From assembly GCF_002009175.1 (NCBI RefSeq), contig NZ_CP018047.1:6014001-6078000 (forward strand): 64,000 nucleotides of DNA, written 5' to 3'. How positions within the stretch are numbered: position 1 is the stretch's first letter; every line of letters begins with the position of its first letter. Positions 43,595-53,270 of this stretch are shown here, one piece after another. The notes under the pieces were generated by a model. That model was not told the DNA's origin. It made no database searches and was given only the letters and a program-made list of their open reading frames with translations. Origin of the DNA: Streptomyces niveus. GTDB lineage: Bacteria > Actinomycetota > Actinomycetes > Streptomycetales > Streptomycetaceae. Both the position numbers and the translations under genes were made by a program.

Positions 43595-45586
43595 TTAGCG
43601 CCGACGCTCCGCCGCGCTGTCCCGCATCGCGTCGGCCACGAGGCCGGTCACGATCTCGGGGCCGCGCAGGGTCAGTACTGACTCCGGGTGGAACTGCACC
43701 CCGGCGAAGCCCGGACCCCGCAGGGCGTGGACCTCGCCCGCGTCGTCGCGGCTCACCTCGATGCCGCGCGTCGCCAGCTCCGCCGCCCGCGCGTCGTCGC
43801 AGCGGGCGGTGAAGCTGTTGTAGAAGCCGACCGTCTCCGTTCTGCCGAAGAGTTCGATCCGGGTCTGCGCGCCCTGGTACGGCTGCCGCTTGCGCGCCGT
43901 GACGAGGCCCAGCTCCGCCGCGATCAGCTCGTTGCCGAGGCAGACGCCCAGCAGCCCGCCCCGGTGCTCCCGCAGCAGCGCGGCCGCCAGCGTCCGCAGC
44001 GCCCGCATCCGGGGGTCGGCGGGGTCCGACGGATCGCCCGGGCCGGGGCCGAGCACCACGGGTCCCCGGTGCGCGAGCACGGCCTCCGTACCGAGGCCGG
44101 GTTCGTCGTAGCGCCGTACCGTCACGTCCAGGCCGGCGGACCGCAGCAGGTGCGCGAGCATCGCCGTGAAGGTGTCCTCGCTGTCGATGACCAGCGCGTG
44201 CCCCGACAGGGATGCCGAGCGCTCCTGCATCCTCAGCCAGAACGGCGCCAGATGCGCCCGCCGCGAGTCCAGCGCGGCCCGCACCCGCGGGTCGTCGGCG
44301 AGCGCCTTCCGTACGGAGGTGCCGCCCGGCCGCCCCGCGTGGACGCCGAGCGCCGCCAGCACCCCCGCCGCCTTGGCGTGGGTCTCGGCGACCTCGCCCG
44401 CCGGGTCGGAGTGCCGTACGAGCGTCGCCCCGACCGGCACGCGCAGCCCGCCGTCGGCGTCGATGTCCGCGGTCCGGATCAGGATCGGGGAGTCGAGGGT
44501 CTGCGCGCCGCCCGCGTCCCGTCCGACGAGGGCCAGCGCGCCCGCGTAGTAGCCGCGCCCGATGCCGTCCCGCCCCAGGGGCTCGTACCGCGCGATGACG
44601 CGGCACGCGTTCTGCACCGGCGATCCCGTGACGGTCGCCGCGAACATCGTCTCCCGCAGGACGTCGCGGACGTCGAGCGAACTGCGCCCGCGCAACTCGT
44701 ACTCCGTGTGCGCGAGATGGGCCATCTCCTTGAGCCGCGGCCCGACGACCACCCCGCCCATGTCGCCGACGGTGCACATCATCTTCAGCTCCTCGTCGAC
44801 GACCATCGACAGCTCGTCGGTCTCCTTGCGGTCGCCGAGGAATTCCAGCAGCGCCTCGGTGGTCGGCCCCTCGGGCGGATAGCGGAACGTGCCGCTGATC
44901 GGATTCATCACGACGGTGCCGCCGCTCATCCGCACATGCACCTCCGGGCTCGCCCCGACCAGCGTCCGCCCGCCCGGCTCCCGCCCTCTCCCGCCTCCCG
45001 TGTGCACCACGAACGTCCAGTACGCGCCCCGCTCGCCGGCCAGCAGCCGCCGGAAGAGGGCCAGCGCGTCGGCGCGCCCGAAACCGGGGATCCGGCCCTC
45101 GAAGGTCCGCCGGATGACGAAGTTCGCGCCCTCGCCCCGGCCGATCTCGTCCTCGACGACCCGCCGGACGGTGTCCGCGTACCGCTCGTCGTCGACGTCG
45201 AAGGCACCGTCCTCCACCCGGACCGGGTGGGCGGGGAGACGCGCGAGGACATCGGCGAGCGGCAGCTCGTACGACTCGTCCGCCACCAGCACCGACAGCG
45301 GGGTGCCGTCGTCGTGCGCCTCGAAGCCGCGCTCCCGGATCTGCCGGAACGGGATCAGGGCGAGCGAGGGGCGATCGTCGTCGGCCGGGATGTCGGCCAG
45401 CCGGCGTACCTCGCGCACCTCGCCGACCAGCAGTTCCACGGTCTCGTGGTCGCGCCCCGGCGTGCGGCGGCGCAGCAGGGCGAAGGGCGGGCAGTCGTCG
45501 TCCAGGAGCCGGGCCAGAAGCCCGCCGGTGTCGGGACGGGCGTTGTCGGGGCGGGCTGCGTCGGCGCGGACGGGGTCGGTGTGCAT
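43595..45586 (-). CDS. trpE: Fused anthranilate synthase (TrpE-TrpG)
   Basis: A 663-residue bifunctional enzyme making anthranilate from chorismate and glutamine. The chorismate-binding part (about 1-440) has 'NPISGTFRYPPEG', 'DELKMMCTVGDMG' region and 'TVTGSPVQNACRVIARYEP'. The glutamine amidotransferase part (about 465-650) has 'LGPGPGDPSDP', 'LGVCLGNEL' with the catalytic Cys and 'FHPESVL' with His and Glu. Fusions of this clade are known for tryptophan and phenazine synthesis; the Trp leader upstream supports tryptophan. ATG 45586 has AAGGA about 12 nt upstream; TAA ends at the MITE boundary. Confidence 0.92.
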   Translation of the reverse strand: MHTDPVRADAARPDNARPDTGGLLARLLDDDCPPFALLRRRTPGRDHETVELLVGEVREVRRLADIPADDDRPSLALIPFRQIRERGFEAHDDGTPLSVLVADESYELPLADVLARLPAHPVRVEDGAFDVDDERYADTVRRVVEDEIGRGEGANFVIRRTFEGRIPGFGRADALALFRRLLAGERGAYWTFVVHTGGGRGREPGGRTLVGASPEVHVRMSGGTVVMNPISGTFRYPPEGPTTEALLEFLGDRKETDELSMVVDEELKMMCTVGDMGGVVVGPRLKEMAHLAHTEYELRGRSSLDVRDVLRETMFAATVTGSPVQNACRVIARYEPLGRDGIGRGYYAGALALVGRDAGGAQTLDSPILIRTADIDADGGLRVPVGATLVRHSDPAGEVAETHAKAAGVLAALGVHAGRPGGTSVRKALADDPRVRAALDSRRAHLAPFWLRMQERSASLSGHALVIDSEDTFTAMLAHLLRSAGLDVTVRRYDEPGLGTEAVLAHRGPVVLGPGPGDPSDPADPRMRALRTLAAALLREHRGGLLGVCLGNELIAAELGLVTARKRQPYQGAQTRIELFGRTETVGFYNSFTARCDDARAAELATRGIEVSRDDAGEVHALRGPGFAGVQFHPESVLTLRGPEIVTGLVADAMRDSAAERRR

Positions 45587-45628
45587 GCGGGGTGGTTCCT
45601 TCCGGAGAGGAGGAACGGCCCCGAATCC

Positions 45629-45684
45629 CGGGCCTGTCGGCCGACAGGCCCGGAAACACGGAAGGCCGCCCCTCGGGCGGCCTT
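45629..45684 (-). terminator. Attenuator hairpins of the trp leader
   Basis: Two hairpins lie between the leader peptide and trpE. First in the transcript: AAGGCCGCCC-GAG-GGGCGGCCTT (45684-45662, plus-strand stems 45662-45671 and 45675-45684). Second: the palindrome CGGGCCTGTCGG/CCGACAGGCCCG (45629-45652). They would be the terminator and a competing structure. T-runs are weak, as is normal here. Which one terminates is not clear from the sequence. Confidence 0.65.
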
Positions 45685-45708
45685 GCGATTCGGTGTTGCG
45701 CGCGTGAA

Positions 45709-45765
45709 TCAGCGGACCGCCGGATGCGCGGTCCACCACCAAGCCTGATTCAGCTGCGTCAACAT
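45709..45765 (-). CDS. trpL: trp operon leader peptide with three consecutive Trp codons
   Basis: The 18-residue frame MLTQLNQAWWWTAHPAVR ends at TGA and lies 122 nt upstream of trpE. Three TGG codons in a row (45741-45733) are the hallmark of transcription attenuation: ribosomes stalled for Trp-tRNA prevent the downstream terminator from forming. TAAGAT lies 7 nt before the ATG, so the peptide's own mRNA is probably leaderless. A trp attenuator of this kind was described for the S. venezuelae anthranilate synthase gene. Confidence 0.88.
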   Translation of the reverse strand: MLTQLNQAWWWTAHPAVR

Positions 45766-45873
45766 GCCGCGGATCTTAACCGACATCGTCCGCCTGCGAC
45801 ACGAGGGTGGACATCCGTCTCATCCACTGAGAGTCGGCGTGGATGGCTGCCCGGAACCCGTAATGTTGTCCGC

Positions 45874-47229
45874 GTGACCGTGAACGCTGACACCCGAGCA
45901 CCCGTCGCACAGGCGACCTGGCGAGACCTCCCCGCAGCGCAGCAGCCCGAGTATCCCGATGCCGAGGCCCTGCGCGCTGCCGTCGCGGAGCTGGAGAGCT
46001 ATCCGCCGCTCGTCTTCGCGGGCGAGTGCGACCAACTGCGCGCGAGGATGGGCGCCGTCGCCAAGGGTGAGGCGTTCCTGCTCCAGGGCGGCGACTGCGC
46101 CGAGGCCTTCGACGGCGTGTCCGCCGAACAGATCCGCAGCAAGCTCAAGACGCTGCTCCAGATGGGCGCGGTCCTCACCTACGCGGCCTCCGTGCCGGTG
46201 GTCAAGGTCGGCAGGATCGCCGGGCAGTACTCGAAGCCGCGTTCCAAGCCCACCGAGACGCGTGACGGTGTGACGCTGCCCACCTACCGGGGCGACTCCG
46301 TCAACGGCTTCGCCTTCACCGAGGCGTCCCGGGTCCCCGACCCCGAGCGGCTGAAGCGGATGTACAACGCGTCCGCCGCGACGCTCAACCTGGTGCGCGC
46401 CTTCACCACCGGCGGTTACGCGGACCTGCGCCAGGTGCACGCCTGGAACCAGGACTTCGTGAAGTCGTCCCCGTCCGGCCAGCGTTACGAGCGTCTCGCC
46501 CGCGAGATCGACAACGCGCTGAACTTCATGAAGGCGGCGGGCACCGACCCGGCGGAGTTCCGTACGGTCGAGTTCTTCTCCTCGCACGAGGCGCTGCTCC
46601 TCGACTACGAGTCCGCGCTGACCCGGGTGGACTCGCGCACCGGCAAGCTGTACGACGTCTCGGGCCACATGGTCTGGATCGGCGAGCGCACCCGTCAACT
46701 GGACGGCGCGCACATCGAGTTCGCCTCGAAGATCGCCAACCCGATCGGCATCAAGCTCGGCCCGACGACGTCGGTCGACGACGCGCTCAGCTACGTCGAC
46801 CGGCTCGACCCCGAGCGTGAGCCCGGCCGGCTGACCTTCATCGTCCGGATGGGCGCCGACAAGGTCAGGGACAAGCTTCCCGAGCTGGTCGAGAAGGTCA
46901 CCGCGTCCGGCGCGACCGTGGCGTGGGTGACCGACCCGATGCACGGCAACACCTTCGAGGCGGCGTCCGGCCACAAGACCCGCCGGTTCGACGACGTGCT
47001 GGACGAGGTCAAGGGCTTCTTCGAGGTCCACAAGGGCCTGGGCACGCACCCCGGCGGCATCCACGTGGAGCTGACAGGCGAGGACGTCACCGAGTGCGTG
47101 GGCGGCGGCGACGAGATCTTCGTCGACGACCTCCACCAGCGGTACGAGACGGCCTGCGACCCCCGGCTCAACCGAAGCCAGTCGCTCGATCTGGCCTTCC
47201 TCGTCGCGGAGATGTACCGGGCGCAGTAG
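45874..47229 (+). CDS. aroH: Class II 3-deoxy-7-phosphoheptulonate synthase
   Basis: First enzyme of the shikimate pathway: condenses phosphoenolpyruvate and erythrose 4-phosphate. The 451-residue plant-type (class II) protein has 'LLQGGDCAEAF' (metal Cys, near 73), 'YSKPRSKPTE' (PEP Arg/Lys, near 115), 'WIGERTR' (near 275), 'WVTDPMHGN' (metal His, near 353) and 'GGIHVELTGEDVTEC'. The start GTG at 45874 lies 7 nt after TAATGT, so the mRNA is probably leaderless; GTG 45880 is a close alternative. It is divergent from trpL-trpE, coupling entry and branch of aromatic synthesis. Confidence 0.94.
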   Translation: MTVNADTRAPVAQATWRDLPAAQQPEYPDAEALRAAVAELESYPPLVFAGECDQLRARMGAVAKGEAFLLQGGDCAEAFDGVSAEQIRSKLKTLLQMGAVLTYAASVPVVKVGRIAGQYSKPRSKPTETRDGVTLPTYRGDSVNGFAFTEASRVPDPERLKRMYNASAATLNLVRAFTTGGYADLRQVHAWNQDFVKSSPSGQRYERLAREIDNALNFMKAAGTDPAEFRTVEFFSSHEALLLDYESALTRVDSRTGKLYDVSGHMVWIGERTRQLDGAHIEFASKIANPIGIKLGPTTSVDDALSYVDRLDPEREPGRLTFIVRMGADKVRDKLPELVEKVTASGATVAWVTDPMHGNTFEAASGHKTRRFDDVLDEVKGFFEVHKGLGTHPGGIHVELTGEDVTECVGGGDEIFVDDLHQRYETACDPRLNRSQSLDLAFLVAEMYRAQ

Positions 47230-47272
47230 CGCACCGGGCCGGGCGCGGCAGAGACGCGGAGCAGTACGAGGA

Positions 47273-47307
47273 GTGGGGCGCGGATCGCGATGTGATCCGC
47301 GCCCCAC
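47273..47307 (+). terminator. Terminator after aroH
   Basis: A perfect 14-bp stem (47273-47286 with 47294-47307), loop GCGATGT. Confidence 0.88.
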
Positions 47308-47351
47308 CCACGTCTGGGGGCCTTTCGCGTGCACCGGTACGGCAGGTAAGG

Positions 47352-47370
47352 TTAGGTTTGCCTCACCGTG
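47352..47370 (+). promoter_or_regulatory. DmdR/IdeR-type iron box upstream of bfd
   Basis: TTAGGTTTGCCTCACCGTG matches the DtxR-family consensus (TTAGGTTAGCCTAACCTAA) at about 14 of 19 positions, including both inner half-sites. It lies 48 nt before the bfd start. In Streptomyces the DtxR homologue DmdR1 represses iron-related genes when iron is replete, which suits a bacterioferritin-associated ferredoxin needed to release stored iron. Confidence 0.65.
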
Positions 47371-47417
47371 CCCACGGGGACGGTGCCAGTCAACGATCCC
47401 GCCGGGAGGTGAACCGC

Positions 47418-47696
47418 GTGTACGTCTGCTCTTGCTTCGGCATCACCGAGAAGCAGGTCCGGGAGCACGCGGAGGCGGGTGCGTGCACCCCCCGCCAGAT
47501 CGCCTCGGCCTCGAAGGCCGGCACGGACTGCGGTTCGTGCGTGCGCAGCATCCAGTCGATACTCGGCCGCGGCGGCTGTCCGCGCCGTGAGCTGTCGGCT
47601 CCGGCCGCCGTGGGTGCCACCGCCGTGGAGACCGCCGTCGCGCAGGCGGCCGCCGTACAGGCCGTGGGCAGGTCGGCGGGTCTGGAAGCCGCCTGA
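47418..47696 (+). CDS. bfd: Bacterioferritin-associated ferredoxin (BFD-like [2Fe-2S] protein)
   Basis: A 92-residue protein. The first ~50 residues form the BFD fold with four cluster cysteines: 'VCSCFG' (Cys4, Cys6) and 'DCGSC' (near 38-41). BFD binds bacterioferritin and reduces its core so iron leaves. The rest (55-92) is an Ala/Val-rich extension not needed for the fold. GTG 47418 is preceded by GGGAGGTGAACCGC; GTG 47409 lies inside that box. It faces bfr tail to tail. Confidence 0.88.
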   Translation: MYVCSCFGITEKQVREHAEAGACTPRQIASASKAGTDCGSCVRSIQSILGRGGCPRRELSAPAAVGATAVETAVAQAAAVQAVGRSAGLEAA

Positions 47697-47721
47697 GGCA
47701 CCGGCGCGCCCGTCGGGTGTG

Positions 47722-48201
47722 TCAGCTGTCGGGCTGCTCGATCAGCTGCGCGATGTACAGCGCCTCGCCGAGCTTCTCGACCAGCTCCAGCTGGGTGTCG
47801 AGGTAGTCGATGTGGTGCTCCTCGTCCGCGAGGATCGACTCGAAGATCTTCGCCGAGGTGATGTCGCCCTTGGCCCGCATGACGTCGACCCCGCGCCGGA
47901 GCCTGTCGATCGCCTCCACCTCGATCAGCCGGTCGGCGTTGAACATCTCGGTGACGGTCTGGCCGATCCGTACATGGAAAAGCCGCTGGTAATTCGGCAG
48001 GCCCTCCAGGAAGAGAATTCGGTCCGTCAGGATCTCCGCGTGCTTCATTTCGTCGAAGGACTCGGACCGTGTGTACTTGGCGAGCTTCGTCCAACCGAAG
48101 TTCTCCTGCATTTTGGCGTGCAGGAAGTACTGGTTGATCGCTGTCAATTCGGCGGTCAGCTGCTCATTGAGGAACTCGATGACCTCGGGGTCGCCCTGCA
48201 T
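47722..48201 (-). CDS. bfr: Bacterioferritin
   Basis: A 159-residue four-helix iron store that forms a 24-mer. Ferroxidase ligands are recognisable: Glu in 'LTAELTAINQYF' (helix A), Glu and His in 'SFDEMKHAE' (helix B), Glu in 'EVEAIDRL' (helix C) and 'ADEEHHIDYL' (helix D). The Met of 'DEMKHAE' is the heme ligand, so heme binding is likely. ATG 48201 has an excellent GGAAGGAG box. It is convergent with bfd, but no iron box is seen at its own promoter. Confidence 0.95.
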   Translation of the reverse strand: MQGDPEVIEFLNEQLTAELTAINQYFLHAKMQENFGWTKLAKYTRSESFDEMKHAEILTDRILFLEGLPNYQRLFHVRIGQTVTEMFNADRLIEVEAIDRLRRGVDVMRAKGDITSAKIFESILADEEHHIDYLDTQLELVEKLGEALYIAQLIEQPDS

Positions 48202-48347
48202 CGCAGAGGCTCCTTCCACACGGGGACTGGCCAGGATGCGCGCATCTTCGCACCGACGTCCGAAGGGCGTCCAGTAAGGCCGTACTTAGTAGCAGTTGCC
48301 CGAATCGGGCTGTACCTGGTCATGACCACCCTTCGCGGTCTGTCACC

Positions 48348-48989
48348 ATGGAAGGCATGGGTCAGCCGCGGAGCCGGGAAGAACGGGAGTCGGCGCAGTC
48401 CGGGCTTCCGCCGGGGCAGCGGCTCCAACGTGGCTGGCCGGTCACCCATTACGGTCCCGTGCCCAAGTTCAGGCCGGAGCGCTGGGAGTTCCGGGTCTTC
48501 GGCGCCACGGCCGACGGGGACAAGCGCTGCTGGAATCACGAGGAGTTCTCGGCCCTGCCGTTCTCGACGGTCGTCGCCGATCTGCATTGCGTGACAAAAT
48601 TCAGCATGCTCGGGGCCGAATGGGGCGGCGTGCTCGCCCGTACGATCCTGGAACTCGCACCGCCGGCGCCGACCGTCACCCATGTCATGATCTGGGCGGA
48701 GTACGGCTACAGCGCGAATGTCCGTCTCGCCGACTTCACTTCCGAACGGACCGTTTTCGCCACGCACAACGGCGGCGAACTCCTTACTGCGGAACACGGA
48801 TTTCCGCTGCGGCTCGTCGTGCCGCACCTTTACGCGTGGAAGGGCCCGAAATGGGTCCGGGGCGTGGAATACATGACCGCCGACCGCCGCGGCTTCTGGG
48901 AGGAGCGCGGCTATCACAACATCGGCGACCCCTGGAGCGAACAGCGTTACTCGTACCAGGAAGGCCCCGGGGACGGCCCCGAACTCTAA
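48348..48989 (+). CDS. Small molybdopterin-dependent oxidoreductase (sulfite oxidase fold)
   Basis: A 213-residue protein holding only the molybdenum-cofactor core of the sulfite oxidase family, with 'PERWEFRVFG', 'VVADLHCVTKFSMLG' (Cys near 81, the Mo ligand), 'YSANVRLADF', 'PLRLVVPHLYAWKGPKWVRGVEY' and 'GFWEERGYHNIGDPW'. The heme domain and dimerisation domain are missing, and no signal peptide is seen, so it is a cytosolic YedY-like fragment class. Substrate is unknown. ATG 48348 is used; ATG 48357 is nearly as good. It is divergent from bfr. Confidence 0.85.
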   Translation: MEGMGQPRSREERESAQSGLPPGQRLQRGWPVTHYGPVPKFRPERWEFRVFGATADGDKRCWNHEEFSALPFSTVVADLHCVTKFSMLGAEWGGVLARTILELAPPAPTVTHVMIWAEYGYSANVRLADFTSERTVFATHNGGELLTAEHGFPLRLVVPHLYAWKGPKWVRGVEYMTADRRGFWEERGYHNIGDPWSEQRYSYQEGPGDGPEL

Positions 48990-49008
48990 GGGTTTCCAGA
49001 AAAACCGC

Positions 49009-49881
49009 TCAGGCGTCGCGGAGTTTCTTCAGCAGGGCCACGTCCGCCGCGTGGCCCTCCTTGCCGCCGGGGGTCTCGATCACCAGCGGCACGCCCTCGG
49101 TCGCCGGATGCGAGAACAGCGCCCGGAACGGCGCCTCACCGATATGGCCCGCGCCGATGTTCGCGTGCCGGTCCTTACGGGCGCCCGACACGTCCTTGGA
49201 GTCGTTGGCGTGGATCAGCCCGAGCCGGCCGGGACCCACCGTCTCCACCAGCCGGTCCAGCGTCCGGTGCGTCCCGTGCGGCGCGGCCAGATCGTGGCCC
49301 GCCGCGAAGATGTGGCACGTGTCGAGGCAGATGCCGAGCTTGGGGTGCGCGTCGAGCGCGTCGAAGTACGGACCGAAGTCCTCGGCGAGCGAGCAGAGCG
49401 AGGAGCCCTGCCCCGCGGTCGACTCCAGCAGCAGATACGGGTCGTCGTCGTGCGTCAGCTCGTCGAGGAGCGGCCGCATCAGCTCCCGTACCTGCGCCAG
49501 CGCCACCTCGCGCGGCCGTCCGCCGGTCGCCGAGCCGGTGTGCACGACGACGCCGGGCGCGCCGATCTCCCGGCCCCGGCGCAGGCTGTGCCGCAGGGAG
49601 TGCACCGACTTCCGAGCCGTCTCCGGCGTGTGGGAGCCGAAGTTGATCAGATACGGCGCGTGGATGTACACGGACAGGCCCTCGGCGGCGCACTGTTCCC
49701 GGAACTGCTCGTCCTGCGCCGGATTGCCGTCGGGCGTCGCCCAGCCGCGTGGATTGGCCACGAAGACCTGGACGGTCTCGGCGCCGATGTCACGCGCCCA
49801 GGCCAGCCCCACGCGGGCGAGACCGCCCGCCACCGGAACATGGCCGCCGACGGGATTGCGCGGGCGGTCGGGGAGCGTCAA
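49009..49881 (-). CDS. nfo: Deoxyribonuclease IV (AP endonuclease)
   Basis: A 290-residue TIM-barrel enzyme that cuts abasic sites in DNA. The zinc ligands are in 'YIHAPYLINFGS' (His), 'VVVHTGSATG' (His), 'LLLESTAGQGS' (Glu), 'CLDTCHIFAAGHD' (Asp, His), 'HANDSK' (His, Asp), 'HANIGAGHIG' and 'PLVIETPG' (Glu). The track start is TTG 49881, three nt after the kinase stop, with GAGG just upstream; GTG 49851, directly before 'GGHVPVAGG', is possible. It is the second gene after the PASTA kinase. Confidence 0.9.
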   Translation of the reverse strand: MTLPDRPRNPVGGHVPVAGGLARVGLAWARDIGAETVQVFVANPRGWATPDGNPAQDEQFREQCAAEGLSVYIHAPYLINFGSHTPETARKSVHSLRHSLRRGREIGAPGVVVHTGSATGGRPREVALAQVRELMRPLLDELTHDDDPYLLLESTAGQGSSLCSLAEDFGPYFDALDAHPKLGICLDTCHIFAAGHDLAAPHGTHRTLDRLVETVGPGRLGLIHANDSKDVSGARKDRHANIGAGHIGEAPFRALFSHPATEGVPLVIETPGGKEGHAADVALLKKLRDA

Positions 49882-49884
49882 GCC

Positions 49885-52065
49885 TCAGATTCCCTTGGTC
49901 GTGATGGTGATGGTGCTGCCCTCGGCGGCCTTCTCGCCGCCCTCGACGGACTGCTTCGACACGGTGTCGTCCAGGAACGGGAAGCTCCGGTCGACCTCCA
50001 CCTGGAAGCCCGCGTCCTTCAGCTCGCTCGTGGCCGCGTCTATCGACTTCCCCGTGACGTCCGGGACGGCGAGCATGCGCGGCCCCTTGGAGATCGTCAG
50101 CGTGACGGTGTCGCCGCGGGCGAGCCTGCTGCCCTCCTTCGTGGACTGCCGGGCCACCGCTCCCGCCTCCTCGGGGGAGTTGACGCGCTCGGCCGCGATC
50201 TTCACGTCGAGTCCCGCGTCTTCGAGCGAGGCGGTCGCCTCCTCCTCTGACCGGCCGGTCACGTCGGGCATGTGGACCGGCCTGCCCTTGCTGACGACCA
50301 GCGCCACACCCGCGTCGGGCCGCAGCTCCGTACCCGCCTTCGGCTGGGTGCGGATGATGTCGCCCTGATCGGTCTGCTCGTCGAAGGACCGGGCCACGAC
50401 ACCCGGCGCCAGCCCGACCTTCCTCAGCGCGTCCTTGGCGTCGGCCAGCGACTTGCCGGCCAGGTCCGGGACGCGCACGATCTCCGGGCCGCGCGAGATG
50501 ACCAGGGTCACCGACCCGTTGCCCCGTATCCGCGCCCGGGGCTCCGGGTCGGTGCGCATGACCGTGCCGCGCTCGAAGGTGTCGCTGAAGTCCTTCTCGA
50601 CGCTCGCGTCGAGCCCGGCGTCGACCAGGCGCTTCTTCGCCGTCTGCTCGGTCTGCCCGAGGAGCGAGGGGACACGGGTGAACTGCCCGGAGTTGATGTA
50701 CCAGACGCCGACGCCCACACCGAGCACCAGCAGTGCGGCGACCACGATCGCCAGGACGCTCCCGCGCGGCGCGGAGGCGAGCCTGCCGGTCCGGCGGCGC
50801 GTGGGCGGCCGGTGCGGAGGATCCTCGGGCCCCGGCGGCGGCATCGTGAGCCGGCTGGTGCGGCGGACCTGGTCGTCTCCCCGGGAGGCGGCCGGCAGGA
50901 CGGCTGTGCCGGAATCGTCGGTCGGGGCGTGGGGGCGGACGAGGCGCGGAATCACGCTCGTACGGTCGTCAGAGCCGTCGTCGGGGCCGCCCCCGGCGCC
51001 GTTGACGGCCGCGCCGTGGGAGGCGCCGCGCGCGGGGAGCGAGGCGTCGTGGGAGCGACCGCTCCCGCCGCCGGAGGCGCTGTCGTGGCCGTCCTGGGAC
51101 GGCTGTGAGGCGCCGCCGCCCGGGACCGCCCCCTTGCCGCCCCGTCTCCCGCGCTTCGTCACGGGGGCGGCCGGCGAGCTCTCCGCGGTGGCCTGCGGCG
51201 GCATCGCGTCCAGTTGCGCGTCGTCGAGCGCGGCGCGCGTGCGCCGGGTCAGCGCGAGCATCGCCACCGCGTCCTCGGGGCGGATCTCCGGATTGCGGGC
51301 CGTGGCCGCGGCGACCAGCTCGTCCAGCTCGATCGCCATTCCGGGCACCGCGGCGGACGGCGCGGGCACGTCCTCGTTCAGATGGAGGTAGAGCACCTGC
51401 GCGGGGGTGTCCCCGCCGTGCGGTTTGGCGCCGGTCAGCATCTCGTGCAGGACGACACCGCACGCGTACACGTCGACCCGGGTGTCGGAGGTGCCGTACT
51501 CGATCTGCTCCGGCGCGAGGTAGGAGACCGTGCCGAGGATCGTGCCGGTGGTGTTGGTGACCGCCCCGACGGCCCGTACGAGCCCGAAGTCGGCGACCTT
51601 CACCCGGCCGTCGTCCCCTATCAGGACGTTCTCCGGCTTGATGTCCCGGTGGATGAAACCGGCCCGGTGGGCGGCGCCCAGCGCGGCCAGCATCGGCTCC
51701 AGGATGTCGAGGGCGGCACGCGGCTGGAGGGCGCCGCGCTCGCGCAGGACGTCCCGGAGCGTGCAGCCCTCCACGTACTCCATCGCCAGGTACACGTACG
51801 CGCCCTCGGCGCCCTGGTCGAAGACCCCGACGACGTTCGGGTGCGCGAGTCGCGCCACGGACTTGGCCTCGCGGATGAAGCGCTCCACGAAGGTGGCGTC
51901 GGTGGCCAGGGCGGGGTGCATCACCTTCAGGGCGAGGACCCGGTCGAGCCGGGTGTCGACGGCCCGGTAGACCGTGGCCATGCCGCCGACGGCGATACGC
52001 GCGTCGACGCGGTAACGGCCGTCGAGCACCTGCCCGACGAGAGGGTCCCTAAGGGTCGTATCCAC
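49885..52065 (-). CDS. PASTA-domain serine/threonine protein kinase
   Basis: A 726-residue PknB/PknL-type kinase. Kinase domain about 17-275: 'IAVGGMATVYRA' (Gly loop), 'ALKVMHP' (Lys), 'HRDIKPENVL' (catalytic loop), 'VADFGLVR' (DFG). A Pro/Gly/Ser-rich linker (280-440) leads to one membrane helix (about 438-458) and four PASTA repeats (460-726) that sense peptidoglycan fragments. The GTG at 52065 lies 7 nt after TAGACT: probably leaderless. The Rv2175c-type gene at 56054, whose mycobacterial relative is a PknL substrate, is 4 kb away. Confidence 0.93.
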   Translation of the reverse strand: MDTTLRDPLVGQVLDGRYRVDARIAVGGMATVYRAVDTRLDRVLALKVMHPALATDATFVERFIREAKSVARLAHPNVVGVFDQGAEGAYVYLAMEYVEGCTLRDVLRERGALQPRAALDILEPMLAALGAAHRAGFIHRDIKPENVLIGDDGRVKVADFGLVRAVGAVTNTTGTILGTVSYLAPEQIEYGTSDTRVDVYACGVVLHEMLTGAKPHGGDTPAQVLYLHLNEDVPAPSAAVPGMAIELDELVAAATARNPEIRPEDAVAMLALTRRTRAALDDAQLDAMPPQATAESSPAAPVTKRGRRGGKGAVPGGGASQPSQDGHDSASGGGSGRSHDASLPARGASHGAAVNGAGGGPDDGSDDRTSVIPRLVRPHAPTDDSGTAVLPAASRGDDQVRRTSRLTMPPPGPEDPPHRPPTRRRTGRLASAPRGSVLAIVVAALLVLGVGVGVWYINSGQFTRVPSLLGQTEQTAKKRLVDAGLDASVEKDFSDTFERGTVMRTDPEPRARIRGNGSVTLVISRGPEIVRVPDLAGKSLADAKDALRKVGLAPGVVARSFDEQTDQGDIIRTQPKAGTELRPDAGVALVVSKGRPVHMPDVTGRSEEEATASLEDAGLDVKIAAERVNSPEEAGAVARQSTKEGSRLARGDTVTLTISKGPRMLAVPDVTGKSIDAATSELKDAGFQVEVDRSFPFLDDTVSKQSVEGGEKAAEGSTITITTKGI

Positions 52066-52226
52066 CCGCCCGAGTCTACGAGCCGCCGCCGACACTCCCG
52101 CAGCCCCGGGTCAGGCCCGACGCGCCACTGGAGCCGTCTTGTGACAGCGCACACACCGCATCGCGGCAATCGGCCGCCGCCGTCTTCTCCAAGGGAGGCG
52201 GACTTCAGTTGTGGCGTCGTGGGGCG

Positions 52227-53226
<1,000 letters not shown>

Positions 53227-53270
53227 GGACCCGGGCGCGCTGCCGGACGGGTGCGAATTCACGGTGTCGG

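Noticed and set aside
43385..43681. A 98-codon frame inside MITE copy A, of a type sometimes annotated as a hypothetical protein
   Set aside because: It lies within the repeat, has no ribosome site, and the matching frame is broken in copy B.
43104..45659. An 851-codon minus-strand frame overlapping trpE
   Set aside because: Same strand as trpE but another frame; Arg/Pro/Gly-rich composition and no domains. trpE itself has all catalytic motifs.
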